Assembly: GCA_016859345.1 (NCBI GenBank)
Contig: CM029112.1
Coordinates: 16,437,225 to 16,501,224, forward strand
DNA length: 64,000 nucleotides
DNA from: Istiophorus platypterus
Lineage: Eukaryota > Chordata > Actinopteri > Istiophoriformes > Istiophoridae
Direction of reading: 5' to 3'
In this document: positions 33,033 to 46,800 of the stretch, piece after piece
Numbering within the stretch: position 1 is the stretch's first letter
Layout of the letters: the number at the start of each line of letters is the position of its first letter
Notes under the pieces: generated by a model
Seen by the model: only the letters and a program-made list of their open reading frames with translations
What the model was told of the DNA's origin: nothing
Databases searched by the model: none
Position numbers and translations under genes: made by a program

Positions 33033-34055
33033 GATGAAAAAGGCTTTTATTATGTTATACTGGTCCATATGATATTGATTCAGAACCTTAGATTTTGCAC
33101 TTTCCATTTTGTATTATATGTATTCAGTGATTTGTACGTGTGTTCCCTGCTGTTGTCTCACAATGTTGTTCTAATCATTTTTTTTCCTAGTATTTTGTAT
33201 TTTTTATTATATGAAGTTACAGCATTGGTCAGCAGAATGCTGCATGACTGAGTAATGAAGTTACATCCTTGGTTGGCCAGCTAAAAGTTTTGGAATGGTC
33301 AGAGAGATTTTTTTCCATTGGCCATTACTTTTTCGAAACGAATTGGCACAGACAGTTTCTATTACAACTTATCCCCTCTGTTGCTAGATTTATGAACTCT
33401 TCAAACCCTTTTAGCAAATTTTCTTCAAAAAAGCAACTAGCGACAAACCAACTAAATTCCTAAGACAGTGGTCAGTATCACCCTGCAAGTGCGAGGTCAT
33501 GCTTTCCCTACTTAGGCGCACCGCTCTCAGGTCCCATTCAACTTACCGTACAACAGCTGCAAATACGTGAATGAGCTTCTAACTTTCTCTGTGATCATTT
33601 TACAAGTAAATATAGCCGAAATCACTGCACAGACATTGCAAACATATGTGTGTGATGATTTTATGAGTCAAAATTGTGGTTATAAAATCAGGATTTTAAC
33701 AATGCAGTGCAGCAGCTTGGAAATGGCTTGGAAGTGACTGCTGGTGGGCATTTAGGCTAATTAGGCCACGTTTCAGTCAATATTTTATACTTTGTCTACT
33801 ACATTGGCTGACAACAGAAAAAGAAAAGCATGTAAATGAGAACTGACTTTATTGGGAATTTTGACTTTGTTAGGTTACATTTTTTAACACAGAGAGTAGG
33901 AGAGAAGCAAACAGATTAAGGGCTGAAACTGGCTGACACTAGGCAGAGTACAAGTATGACAAGATCACCTAATGAATATGCTAATTAGAACATGACATCA
34001 TATGGTGACATTTAGGGACTGTTTGAGCAGCTTACAATTACATTTCATTAAATGA

Positions 34056-34101
34056 AATGACAAAGACAGATATTTTTCAATGACAAAGACAGATATTTTT
34101 C
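34056..34101. repeat. Perfect 23-bp tandem duplication
   Basis: The 23-base unit at 34056-34078, beginning AATGACAAAGACAG, is repeated without a mismatch at 34079-34101. The identity suggests a recent duplication. Confidence 0.9.
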
Positions 34102-35028
34102 TGTCATTTAAACCCAAAAAGAACCTGGTTATGGTTGCAATATCATTATCCCAGCTCTGTGCTGTTATATCTTTGCAGATGCCTTCAAATGTCATCAGCT
34201 TGTCCTTGTGTCTCTGCTAACCAGTTAACATGCTAACTTTGCCATGCTTAACGACACCTGCAGTATTAGATTAGTCCCATTTAATTTGTTACAAGTTCTT
34301 CTTCTTCATCTGTTTCATCCTATTGTGTTCTTGGTCATGTAAAAATAGCCACAAAGCCCTGCACTGCTTTTGGGGGCTTGTTTCTCATCTGAAACCTATA
34401 TGTTGTGGTGAGAGTAAGATTATTACCAAGCAAATATAGAAGAGGTCAGATACCATCCAAGCTTAAAACCAGAGCCTCAGGTGGTCGGTGATGAAGCAAT
34501 ATGTCCGCCTTTGAAGTGGATAGCGCACAGCAGCAGGGCACAGCCAGCTGTGATTGTTTCACCAAACCTGCAACAATTCCATTCAGTCCCCTAGGAAGTG
34601 AAGTCCTCTACTTAAACACCATCCTAGAAATCTGATTTCACCAGACTTTATGATGCAAGAATCAAGTTGAGAGAGGAACAGGAAAAAATTAACAGATACA
34701 ATGAGTGTAAAAAGACTGCAGTGTGACATGGAGCTGACCGTATGGCTCATGACTCACAAGAGCTGCAGCAGTGTCTTGCTGTTAATGCACACTCACGACT
34801 CTTAATTGATGAGTTTTATTTAGAGTTAGAGCATGGTGGATATGAAGGATCAATTACTCATAAAGTCAGGCCCAAGTCATGGGTTGTGTTTCTTTTTTTC
34901 TTTCCTGACAGGAATTTTCAAATAATGAGGAGAAGGGAGGGCAGATGGGTGGAGGGAAAGAGGAAGAGAGAGGGAGTCATTTCTCAAGATCAGGTTGTCA
35001 GCAAAAAACCCAAGACTGCAATGTGTTT

Positions 35029-35125
35029 GTGTGTGTGTGCGTGTGTGTGTGTGTGTGTTTGCGTGTCTTTTTGTGTGTGTTTCTGTGTATGTGTGTGCTT
35101 GTGTACATGTTTTTGTGTGTATCTT
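35029..35125. repeat. Imperfect (GT)n microsatellite
   Basis: GT-rich run broken by TTT and CTT interruptions. It creates long accidental open frames on both strands that should not be read as genes. Confidence 0.9.
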
Positions 35126-37349
35126 TCAGGAGAAAATTGATTTCCAGCAGATGGCATGAAAAGCCCTCGGAGGACATGAGTGTGTGCTCGCTCAAACAAT
35201 ATTTGGAGGACAAAACACAGAGACAGATTCATTTTTAAACAGGTCTGTTCAGATATGCAACAAGACGATGGGAGACTTTCTGAGCGTAGAATATATTTAT
35301 ATTTTAGCTGAGGTAATAAGATATGCCTAATATAGCAGGAGATGATACACCTCGTGTAAAATCTGCCATGCCTGACATTAAGGCAGACTAATAAGAATGG
35401 TCTGCTATTAGTCTAAATTTCCCTCTTGTTCCTCATTATTCTTTATGGATATGGAATTTGACACTTACGGCTGTCATGTTGTCACTCTGCCTTTCTCACC
35501 CTTAATCATTCTCTCACTTCACTCATTATCTCAATCCCCTATCATCTTCATCTTCTGACTCTCATTTTTCTTTACACTTTTATTTTCTGGTGTTCTCCAT
35601 TTTTTTTGTCTGCAGTATGGGAAAATAGAAGAATAAATGTAATCTAATCATGAAAAACAAAATAAATCTGAAGTTGATGTTGACTGCAAATGCTGAGACT
35701 GATGGCCTGTGTAGACTGAGAGTAGGTCATGCATGTAAACAACTGTGCAAAAAGGACTCTAAACTAAAAATAAAATAGCAATGGCAAAATATTACAAACA
35801 CTAATAAAGCTTCTTGCCTTGGGAAAGAAACCTTACTTCATTAGTTAAAATTTCAAATGCTAAAGTTTAAATGAACAGTTAAAAAGTACAATTCGCAGAG
35901 AATGAATCATTCAGGATACATTCTATGAATAAATGAAATAATAAAGCAGGCTGTCACAGACACATGCAACTGAGAGCCAGGCAAGGTGGGTTTGAAAACA
36001 CACATACACACTCAATCATGAAAACAGAGCCAAAGATCTCTCTGCAGTGAATCCCATGCTTCTCAAATTGTGATGCATCTGATCACCCCATCGCAGTAAA
36101 ATGGGGAAGAGTGAGAGACAAAAGGTTAAGGAAGAGAATGTTACAGAGATGTAATTAGATGGAGAGACAGAGAATGAGGAAGAGGCAAATGTCAGGGAGG
36201 GATTATGTTAGTGTGGAAACACCTGCTCAATCCTCTGGCATGCTAGCTTCTTATAAAGCATATAAAATACATTTGATTTTCAGAAGTTACATGGAATGGT
36301 AGAGTAGAGCTCATGTAAACCCCTGAGACAGAGTTGTAGGTGAATCAAGTATGAGGTTCCACAATTTTGACTGATTATGAATAAGAAACGCAGGTAATAG
36401 TCAGGTGATTCTTCCATTAAAAAATGTACAGTTGTGTGCATACACTGAGTACAGCATGGGGCTGCATTAATAACATTGTTGAATGAAAAATATGTACTAA
36501 TAGTAGAGACATTAACAGTCAGGATCCATGAACACTGCTAATATCTTGTTTAAAGACTACATAATCCTTTTTGCCTTGTGTTGCGATCAAATGTGTGATG
36601 ACGCCCCAGATCAAGAAACAATTCTTCAACACATAGACTGCATGTTGTCCTGTCTCCTACCCTCAGAAAGATGTTACATGTTTACAGAGCCTATTATCAT
36701 GATTGCCTTCTGTTGCCTTCTCAGTTATTAATACGTTCTCTGTTATTCATCTCTGTTCATTCATCTGAGACTTCTTTCAGTAACAGAATTGACAAGATAA
36801 CCAACAAAGCAATTAACTGCTTTGTTGGACAATATGTGAAAAGGAAGCTTTGTCCAAAGTGCTAAAAAAGAACTGATTGCTTGCTTGAGAGAACATGACT
36901 TACACAACCAAGTGAGTCAAGTTGGCTTGTTTTTTTTTACAAACAAATGGCATCTCACCTAATGGGACACAAATAGTTGCATCAGACCGAATGAGATGTG
37001 ATTTCTAGATTAAACCATAAGAGATGACAGTTATATTCAGGGCGCCTCACACACAGAAACATGAGCATAATTGTATTTTTGACATATGTGGCCCCCAGAG
37101 GAGACACAGCTAATGTCTTTGGCTGTGTCGCAACCGTGCTTTGCCCATGGAGTTACACAAGGCCAACTACTTGTGTAGGAGGACTTGTCAAGGAGTGCTG
37201 CATTAAAAAAGCAGGGAGAATACACAAGGGAGGAGGGGAGGGGTGAATGGAGGGTGGGGGGGTATGAGATGAGAAGTGGGTGACAAAGTCGGAGGAAGAG
37301 CAAAGCTTGTTCCTGTCCAGATGGAGCCTCTGTGGGGATTTTGTGCGGA

Positions 37350-37352
<3 letters not shown>

Positions 37353-37402
<50 letters not shown>
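37353..37402. repeat. (GT)n microsatellite, about 25 units
   Basis: Perfect dinucleotide run. Confidence 0.95.
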
Positions 37403-37404
<2 letters not shown>

Positions 37405-40400
37405 GAGTAATGATTCTGGTACACTGCCATGTGGAGGCTGAGTAGGTGGATTACCTATTCTGGTTCAAACGGAAAAGCGATGAGTAGGTAAATTTAAGGA
37501 CTTTGTTGAGAGAGGTTATCATGGTAACCACAAGAAGTCACGATGCTCCGCTAATGTGAATAATCTATCCAATTCAATGTGAATCCACAAAACATGAACC
37601 GAAGACCAAATATTTAGGTTATAGTCCTTAGGATTTCCATGAACTCCTATCTATTTTTAATACCAGTCATGTTCAGCATTTTCCAGTGACAGCTGTTCAA
37701 AGTATTTACATTCAGTAATTAGCCTTCTATTTTCATTAGTAATGACGGAGTCCTCAATTACCACACTGGATTCAAACTGCTTGAAAATCCAGTGTTACCA
37801 TCTGTAGATTTTGCTTCATTGATATCAGCCTCACTCTCAAGTCAGGTGTAAGACTGTTCATGCTCTTATAGTTGCATCAGAGCTGTATTAAGTTACTGCT
37901 TCACATACAAACCAACCATTTTCCCAATGCTCCTGCTTCACATTAAAAGCATTCATCTGAGGATTATTGTGAAGAGTCACAATGAGCCTCCAGAATTCTA
38001 GGACACGTACTATTAAACAGCACTTATTGTCACCCCAGCCATCGTTAACAGCAAATCAACCAGAACAGAAATCTTAAGGATGACAACTTCATCCAGATAG
38101 GCCCCTTACATTAAAGTCTACATTTTAAAAATTTCATTTATTTATCTATTTTTATTTTAATTCTATTGTGTCTGAGTAAATTTCATATACGCGAAAGAGT
38201 TTTGAGGTTGGTTTTTCTACCGGAAAATGGCTTGAAAACAAATATATATACTTAGATTCCAATGAGAAACTTTAATGAATATTTACTGGGTTTGTTAATG
38301 AGTGTTTCTCCCCTGAAGTCAAATCCCAGCCAACCAACAAAGACACAGACAGAGAATTATTTGACAGAGAAAGGAAAAAGTTGCTTCTAGGCTAAATATC
38401 TGCTTGAGTTTTTAAGAAAATAATTTCAGTTATACAGATTTGAATCAGAAAAAAACAGATCCCAAGAAAAGAGCAAAAGAATTTAGCCTCTGATTTACAA
38501 AGGAAGCTTGAACTCACATAAATGGTCGAAAACAACTGGAGTAGCACATGCAGTGACATAATAAACTGGATTAATAGACTGTTTCATCTTTTATCATGAA
38601 TGAGTTTGTACTGTATGGTGGCTAGAGAGTTTTTTTTAGTAAGCAACTCTGTGTGTTGGTCCATCCATTCCATGGATTATATGGGATTACAATGTGTCCA
38701 TTCCTAGATGGAACATTATGGATTAGATAGGCATGAGTAATCCAACAGGGAATATCATCCTCTAACTGCAGATGATATGTGTTGAGTGCTAAATATGGTC
38801 AGCCTGGTGATCGAAGGGGTTTTCCCAGGAAATGGAAGGTCTTCCTGCAGCCAGTATATCCACTCCTGTCATAGAGGCCTGTGCCTCATATGGTCCAAGC
38901 ACAGTGCTACAGGCTGCCGCTGCAATCTAAATTTGTATGTTTCAATGAGAGAGGCAAAGACAAAGATTCCTAAGTACAATGCCTTTACTGAAGGTGCTAA
39001 AACAAAAAGAAAAAAAACAAACAAACTGAGAGGAGGAGATTTGAATTGATGTGTAAGAATCACACATTGGATTTGTGTCTCCTCCTACGTCTCTTCCGTT
39101 TGCTAACTCTGAGAGTTGCTGAGAACACTGAGAAAGAAATTAACCCCCGACAGCCTGCCAGAAGCAGTAAGACAAAGGCTGTGACTGGCAATTAATTTAA
39201 AGCTAGGGTACCACAGCAAGATGTAAGAGATGCACTAAAAGCAAAAATTGGTCGATAACGCTTCAGTATTTTGCATAAAAAGGCTCAAATTTGTCTATTA
39301 AACAGCCGAATACTGTACAGTCATTATAATTGAAGGATCTTCGGATTAGTCAGCCTTCGCAGGACCAACGTTAGATCCTTCACATTTAAATGAACTGACA
39401 TATGATTTAAAATTCTGCACAACACCCCAACGTTTCCAAAATATATCAGATCAAGAAAAAGACTAAAAGGTAGCATCAGTGCTGAAGGGTTTAACATTAT
39501 GTTCCAACTCGTTAGTGTGTGTAAGCAGTTTCTCACGCAAATCAGGCTACACCCGCACAGTAATGAGGTTAGCCGGATTTTGACTTGGTTTAGAACTAAG
39601 TTGTGTGACACCAGCAAGCTGACTGTGACTATCTGGCACAAGCAGGAGAGCCGCTGATGGACTTAATGTGTAAGTCCATTACTGAACCAGAGGATTGCGT
39701 GAACAAACACTGCTCAGTCATTTCTTATCCAATGGGATAGTTGAACAGATTGACTCAAACTAATTAGAGAGTACAGATGTTGCTGTTTTGTTCTGTACCT
39801 CTCAGTGCTGCACTGTAGCTGCTGTACCTACTTGAGTGTGTATGTGTGTTTGCAAGCCCACCTTGCTCTGCCCTTGGTTGCCTTTTCACTATCAGTCACT
39901 TGGTGGCTTATATTGTCACCATAGTGTGCACAAAAAACTGATGTTGCAAGACCTGTCTTGAGGCAGAGAAGCATAAAATAATGGCATTGTTTTTAAATCC
40001 CTCCCTATGGCAATTTGTTTTGACAAACCTTTGCACGCTTGATCCCTTTAGTTTTTGCACACAATTCGCCAATATATCTGTTATAATGACAGCAACCTTG
40101 GAAAACCAGAGGCTCTTGCTGCGCACGCATCTCTTTTTTTGTCAGGGGACGTGTTGTGTGTATCCTGGCTGAAGGAATGATTGAGAAACGGGACATGAGG
40201 AATGCAAGCACTGAGTAAAGAGCAGGTGACGGTTGACAAGGAGCAGAGGGACAGATGCAGGGTCTGCCAATGGGATGAAGTGAGGGGGAGTGAGAAGATG
40301 AGAGGAGGGTGAGAATGGAGGATGACACAGAGGTGGGAGAATGAATGCAGGTCGAGAATTAAATGTGTCTATTTTAATACAGACAAAGTGGAGGCATAGA

Positions 40401-40619
40401 GATCACGTGCTGGATCGTTTCTTGGCTCTGAGGAATTTCCAGAGATAACCAGCAGACATTCCATGAAACACAAAGTTAGTGTCACTGGCCAGAAAATAGT
40501 CTGACACAAAAACCACGTGTAAAATGAAATTTGCTGTTTTACACTTTGGTTTTTGTGCAGATTAATGCAAATATGTTTTCCTTTGGACAGAACCAGGCTC
40601 TCTCTTTTCCCCATTTCCA

Positions 40620-40745
40620 GTCAACTGGCTCCTGGCTGCTGCTTTACATTTACTGTACAGACAAGAGAGTGGTGTCAGTCTTCTCATCTAATTTTCTGAC
40701 ACAAAGAGAGTAAGCGTATATTTACATATTTAAGCACATTTCAGG
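40620..40745. repeat. Dispersed teleost repeat fragment
   Basis: Shares CTGGCTGCTG, ATTTACTGTACA, CTTCTCATCTAA and the general spacing with the copy at 47300-47790. Confidence 0.45.
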
Positions 40746-43574
40746 AGAATAGAGGGGAGCCACTATTTTTATATAAAATTTAAAGGGTATGTCTTTATAG
40801 CTCTAAACAAATGACAGGAACAATAAATACTCATAATTCTGACCATGCAGACTCTTCGCTGTAACACATTTGGAGAATATTGTCTCTTCTATTGACTGTG
40901 TACTACACGTGTTTTCACTGTACTACTATATATACAGTAAACAGTATTGTATGCTGTCCATTTAAGACTTTACTGAACCTGAGGTCCTAAACGCTTTAAA
41001 ATTCAGTGGGTCTCCTAAATCTTCGATGTACTCATAACTCATCAGTGTGTGCACCTTCTCTACCCGAGAGAGAAGACTCCAGTCTTTTGTCTTTGAACTC
41101 TCTCGCCTTTAATTTGTTTCGAAGGAGAATGAACAGAGGACTTAGAGAACCGAGACAGATGTTTTGTTTCTGTCATTGAAAAAAATAAGCATTTTTCTTG
41201 TTGAGTCTGGAGAGCACTCTTTTTGTAGGAGGGTTTTGTTATGCTGCACTTCAGTCATCAAGTGTGTGTGTGTGTGCGTGTTTTTATGTGCCCCTGAATA
41301 AAAGCAAAAGCAGCTGACAGAGGCTGTTATGTGGGTTTAATTCATTGCAGAATATTTTTTGAAGCTATTAGCTTAAAGACACTATGAAAAGAATCACATT
41401 CTTTACATCTGAAAATGATGACTTCAATAAATATTTGAGTTTTATACATGACACGTATTTAGAACAATACAATACCGTACAAGACACGGACATACAGTAT
41501 TTATACAAACAACAAGAACATGAAAACAGACAGATAGCAGTGCATACAGTGAAGAAAAAAAATTGAATTTTCATGTAAGAAAAGACAGACATTGGAGATG
41601 CAGTTAAAAAGCTTAGTTTTCAATTTTAGTAATCATAAACATAATAATGCCATAATAAAGCCACACAACTATCAAAAAGCTCTGACATGAACTGAACGGA
41701 CAGCAGGCATAATATTAATAAAACCACTGCAGACAGAGAGACATCATCAAAGACACTGTTAGGCAGAGCAAGATGATTTTGACCTGATTTAACATCAGTT
41801 TGGCAGCACTGCACAGAAGTTTCGAGTTCTGTGCTGCTGTTTTCAAATGTTTTGACAAAACCTGCTTAAATCTTAAAAATTCACCTGGGAATTCACAGAC
41901 ACGCCGATGCTTAATTAGTTCAAAATATCCCGCAGTGTGAATTTTTCATCAGGATAATACATTTGATGATTTGTTTACATGGGCACAAACACCCTGACAG
42001 GCACTTTCCACTAAGGATTAATTTTTATGCTAGGGAGAGCCAGTGATTTAGAAATGTAGAAATGAACAGTATCTGTATTCAACATCATGTCACATACAAC
42101 ATGACCAGAGATGGATTTTCAGAAACATACTGGATTCAACAAGACATGTTATACCCATACAGTACAACTGATGCATGGAATGTAGGAATGCTGGAGCTGG
42201 AGGTTGCAGGTGGTTAATCTATCACACCACAGTATTGTGTAGTTGCATATATAAAACTGCAAATAGAAAACAGTTCATATTTTAAAATGTTGAAATTATC
42301 AGCACATTATGGAAATCTGAAAGTAATAAATGCTATGTGTGTTTGAATGTTGCATTACGAATTTAAAGATCATATTGGGTTTTTTTAAAGATTAAAACAT
42401 ACGTTTCTTTAATAGACCATACACATTGATGTTTTTTTAGATGTGTAGAGAATGGCACAAATGGGGCAAAAGCTGGTAAAGAAACGTGTAGATGTGTAAT
42501 CCAAAAAAAAAAAGAGTATCAATCTGCTAGTAATGGTGCTCTCCTTAGGGAATAAGATGTCTTGTTTTAGATTTGCTCTGCAACAAAGGAAAAGGGAACC
42601 AAAGAGACCCTCCGGCCTCGATAGATAAACACAAAGACAGCCGCCTACAGTAGCTATGGATTCAGGAGGCACTGTCCTCTTTTGTGAAACTTGTGAGCAA
42701 CACATTGCAGTGGCAAGACATTACAAGTATATGAATACATCATGCAGAGGTGAATCAACCCTAACAACTGCCTGATCCATCTGTCTTTTCCCTCTCCCTT
42801 CTTCTTTCCTTTGTCTTTCATCATCTACTTCTTGCTGCCATCTTCTACTTAATATTCCCTCCACTTTCTTCACCATTTTTCATCACCTTACCTTGACTCC
42901 CAACTCTAAAGCTATCCACAGCCTTTAATTAACTCCTGGCTGACCCTGGTGCACTCACGGAGGGATTTCAACTGGCTTAACAGAACTTCTGGTAGCCACA
43001 GTGGAGGTCAACAGCTCTTAGGCTACAACAGCTGGGGACAGCTCATTGAGTCTATTTATTAACATGCTGTTTCTCATTCGGTCAATCTGTACAAAAAACT
43101 GAAGTTTAAATCATCAACTTGCTACTTTACAAGTGGTTATTTACCAGGCAACTTCTTGGCCCTGAAACTTCTTGGCGTCTCTGCTGGTTGTCTAGTAGCT
43201 TAATAGTGTGGCACAAACTCAGCATAAAATAGTGAAATGCCATTTTTACTCTTTGATTTTTGTACAGATTCGAACAAGACATAAAAATATATAACATATG
43301 ACAAATTTACTCAACGGGCTAGCTTGCAAGAGGTTCAGTTGAATGCTAGCAGACTTGTGTTAAGGTTAAATCAGATACTATAGGTAATAGGACTGCTAGC
43401 TATTTTGCTAAAAAAGTAGCAAACTATTAGAACATGGGAAATTGGACAAACACAATGTGAGAACATAATTTAACCTAAATCTGGAGACAAATTTACTTTC
43501 CCACAATGTTCTATAATCTGTTAGATACATGTATCTTAAAATGTGACATTTTCCTATACAACATGTGCTATATG

Positions 43575-43580
43575 TTTATT
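43575..43580 (-). promoter_or_regulatory. Candidate poly(A) signal AATAAA for nptxr
   Basis: First AATAAA seen on the minus strand after the nptxr stop, about 270 bases downstream. Mammalian NPTXR has a long 3' UTR, so later sites may be used instead. Confidence 0.4.
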
Positions 43581-43848
43581 AAGAATCCCATTTTGTTGTA
43601 TTGCACAGAAATGCAAAGAGATTTTTAAAGTGCAGAACCCTCTATTGTGTTAAGTAAATGTACAATATGCCATTGATTTTCCATTTTTTACACACTTATC
43701 AGTCAAAGCCACATGGAGTTGATTTGAATATCCCATAGCAGTGCTAATATCGGGCAGATGGAATCCTACCTTCTTGAAAAGGCTACAACTTTTTCCCTCA
43801 TCCCTGCCCTTCTTTCTCTTCCTCTTTCCACACAGCCTTCACTCTTGG

Positions 43849-46800
43849 TCACTGAGAGCCCCTGCTGTGTTTACTACATGGCTCCCCTGGGTGCTTGGTG
43901 GCTCCACCGTAAACCTCAACTCCGTTCTCAGTCCAGGGGGTCACGCTGCCCAGGGTTACTCTGCCACAGCGAGCCAAGCTGGCCACCTGGCTAGGAGACA
44001 GGACCCGGTCCCAGAGACCCACCTGGGACAACTCTCCAACCAAGGCCTGAGATGAATCAAACCCCCCACCTAGGGAATCCTGGGAAGAAAGAGGTGCTGT
44101 TACATGGATGTGAACAAGGAAGCTTAAAAAGGGATCTTCAGTGATTGAAGAGCAAAAACACTTTTACTCCCATGCACACAGAGGCTAAGCATCAGCTGTT
44201 TTGCTGCCTCAGGCAAAATTGTGGGCCTACGATAAAAGGTGACCAGTATGTCTGCAGGAGTCCGGAACAAAGAAGCCATATGGGAGGAATACTTTTGGCT
44301 CTGGACGAGGGTTCCCTAGGCTATTATGCTTGTTTCTTGTGCCCATTTTCTTTCCTGGAACTATGCATGCACACACACACCTCACTCACCAACCACTTCA
44401 ACACTTTAGCTAGTACTGTGCTCTAAACTAAACTGGTTTTGTAGATTTAATGTGTCTAAGGCCACTGTCTCGAAGCCTGTCATGATTTTATTTGCACGTA
44501 TTATTTACTATATATCTTTTAGCTCATGGAGAAGCCAGCAAGTGAGCAGGGCAACAGCTGCAGGTGGTAAACCAGTATTTGCTTGCAGTGCTACATTTTT
44601 CAGTCTTGAGGGAACACCAAATTAGATTCTTTTTTGAAGTAAACTGCCTCGCCCATCTCTAATCGGTTAAAATCAAATTTTTTCATTCGGTCATTCACTC
44701 GCTCTTTCATGAATTCACCTGTTCCTGCCCCAGCATGAGCACTCCCCCAGGTCTGATGTGATGTCCGGCTGCCAGTGCAAGGCCTTCGCCCCTAAGCTTT
44801 CCCCCCTGGTAGGCCTGCCAGGCTCCTCCTTTCTGGTTCCAGCTTACACAGATGTGCTGCCAGCTGCCTCTGGAAAGGTTCAGAGGTAACTGCGCCACCT
44901 AGGAATGGGAAGCAAAAGGGTAGTTGCAATAGAGTTAACATTTGCATTCTGGTCACACGTTTGAATGTATGAAATGTTGGGCAACTGGCATGAAAGACAT
45001 TTGCATGATAGTGATCCAGTCGTATAGCTATATATTTTATACCCCTCTGACAATTTTTTTTCTTTCAACGTTGGGTGATATATAATATTTTCCCAGCCCC
45101 AAAGACATTCTGCTATGTCCAAGGACACACAATTTTTCCTCCAGGCATCTATTACCATAATGACATCATTGAATTATACTTAAAGCCACTGCACTACACC
45201 CTGCAGAGCTGTCAAGGTGGTGCCTTAGTTTGTCATCTAAACACATCGATGAGGCTATTTAGCTTGTCTGCTCCATTGGCCATTTTGTTTGATTTGTTCT
45301 ACTTATTTGTATGCTAATACAATGCAGCTTTCCTTCTGTAATACACATTAAAAAATCTAATCAAGGCCGTCGTGTTTTTTATATACCCTAAATCCATAGA
45401 AATTAAAAAAAGGGGATGAGGCTTGTAGGAAGCACTAGTGAAACTCTTCTAGGGTGATTATAGTTTACCAAAGACAAAGATTTGTTTGGGATACTTTCAG
45501 TTCTTTCATTCTTTATCTGTCCCATATTAGTTCTACAGACTCTTGGATCATTGTGCCTCACAGGGACGTCTTGAGCAGTTAGCTCTCTGAGCTTGAGATA
45601 CGATATCTTTAATCATTTTTATTTATTAGGCACTGAAATATTATAAAAATAGATTAACTGTCAGAAGTACCTAATTTAAAGGTTTCTGTGGCTGCACGCT
45701 TGCCTCTAATTGACAAATTTTACATTTCTTGTTTATTATTGACATAAACATATTGCCATATTGCATATTTAAATGGTATAGGACCTCCACATTTACAATA
45801 CTGTACATGCAAAAGTTTAGTCTCTTTAACCACACAAACAACAAACACTTGTGTGCCATAATACAATTGAGAATTTAATACATGAATAATCTGAAATATG
45901 ACCCCTGTAGATACTGTGATATAAATCTCCCTGAGATAATCAATCATAAACAAGCAGTGGACAGGTCAGGCCAGATATACAGTACATGCTCGGCCGCTTG
46001 ACATTGCTTTGGAAGACCACCCAGCAGTTAAACCGCAGACTGATAGAGTACCTTGTCACTGATGAGCAGCTCAGTCGGGGTGTGCAGGCCTTGCAGCAGC
46101 ACCAGTTCGTTGGGCTGCTCAGGAACGGCATACGACAGAGGCGTCCCGATGCCTCCCTCTGTGGGCCGCAGCCACAGGCAGAGGGTGAAGGCCCGCAACG
46201 TTGGGATGGAGTGTTTAACAATACCGTACATGTAGTTTGTCCGTGTCGGGAAGGACAGTCTGTAGCCCTCGGGGAAAGAATGACCAGGAACACCTTGGAA
46301 AAGAGAATGAGAGCTTGAATATGGACACAAAAGAGGAAAGTGAAAGAAAATCATTTTAGTAATTTACAGTTATCTGAAAAAAAAAAGATCAACTGGACTT
46401 CCTCCTTTTCTCATTTATCTGTAATCTCATCATACAAAAACATCCTATCTGTTTATTTTAAGCAGGGCATGAATTTAATAGTCTTTCTGATCTTTTTTTT
46501 CCCTTCTGCATAAGTTAAACATAATTAATTAATAATAAAGAAATCCCAGTGAAATGTGATTAATTACAGTCACATGCAATTTCTCTCAGAAATTTGTGTA
46601 TCTCATTATTATTATTTAATTTACACACATATGCACACACACATTCTGATTATTTCTTGATATTATTCCTTTCTTTTAATACCTTACCTCCCTCCAGTCC
46701 TGAGATTCGGCGGTGTAGTTTACTGATGTCCTGGTCGATTTCCTGTCTATGTTTCTCCGTTTCCAGCCTCAGGGCTTTTCTCTCTTTTTCCAGCAGCTCC

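Larger units (their letters stand above)
25240..43574. other. Gene-poor interval of about 18 kb between the FAM20C-like gene and nptxr
   Basis: No exon of a recognised family was found on either strand. The open frames present are short, low in complexity or unrelated to known domains. The interval holds old repeat fragments, at least five dinucleotide microsatellites and a small perfect tandem duplication. It probably contains a non-coding first exon of the FAM20C-like gene at its left, and nptxr 3' UTR at its right, but I cannot place these. Confidence 0.55.

Noticed and set aside
34742..35140. Open frame of 132 codons on the plus strand
   Set aside because: Its second half is the imperfect GT repeat (Cys-Val repeats); the first half has no known similarity.
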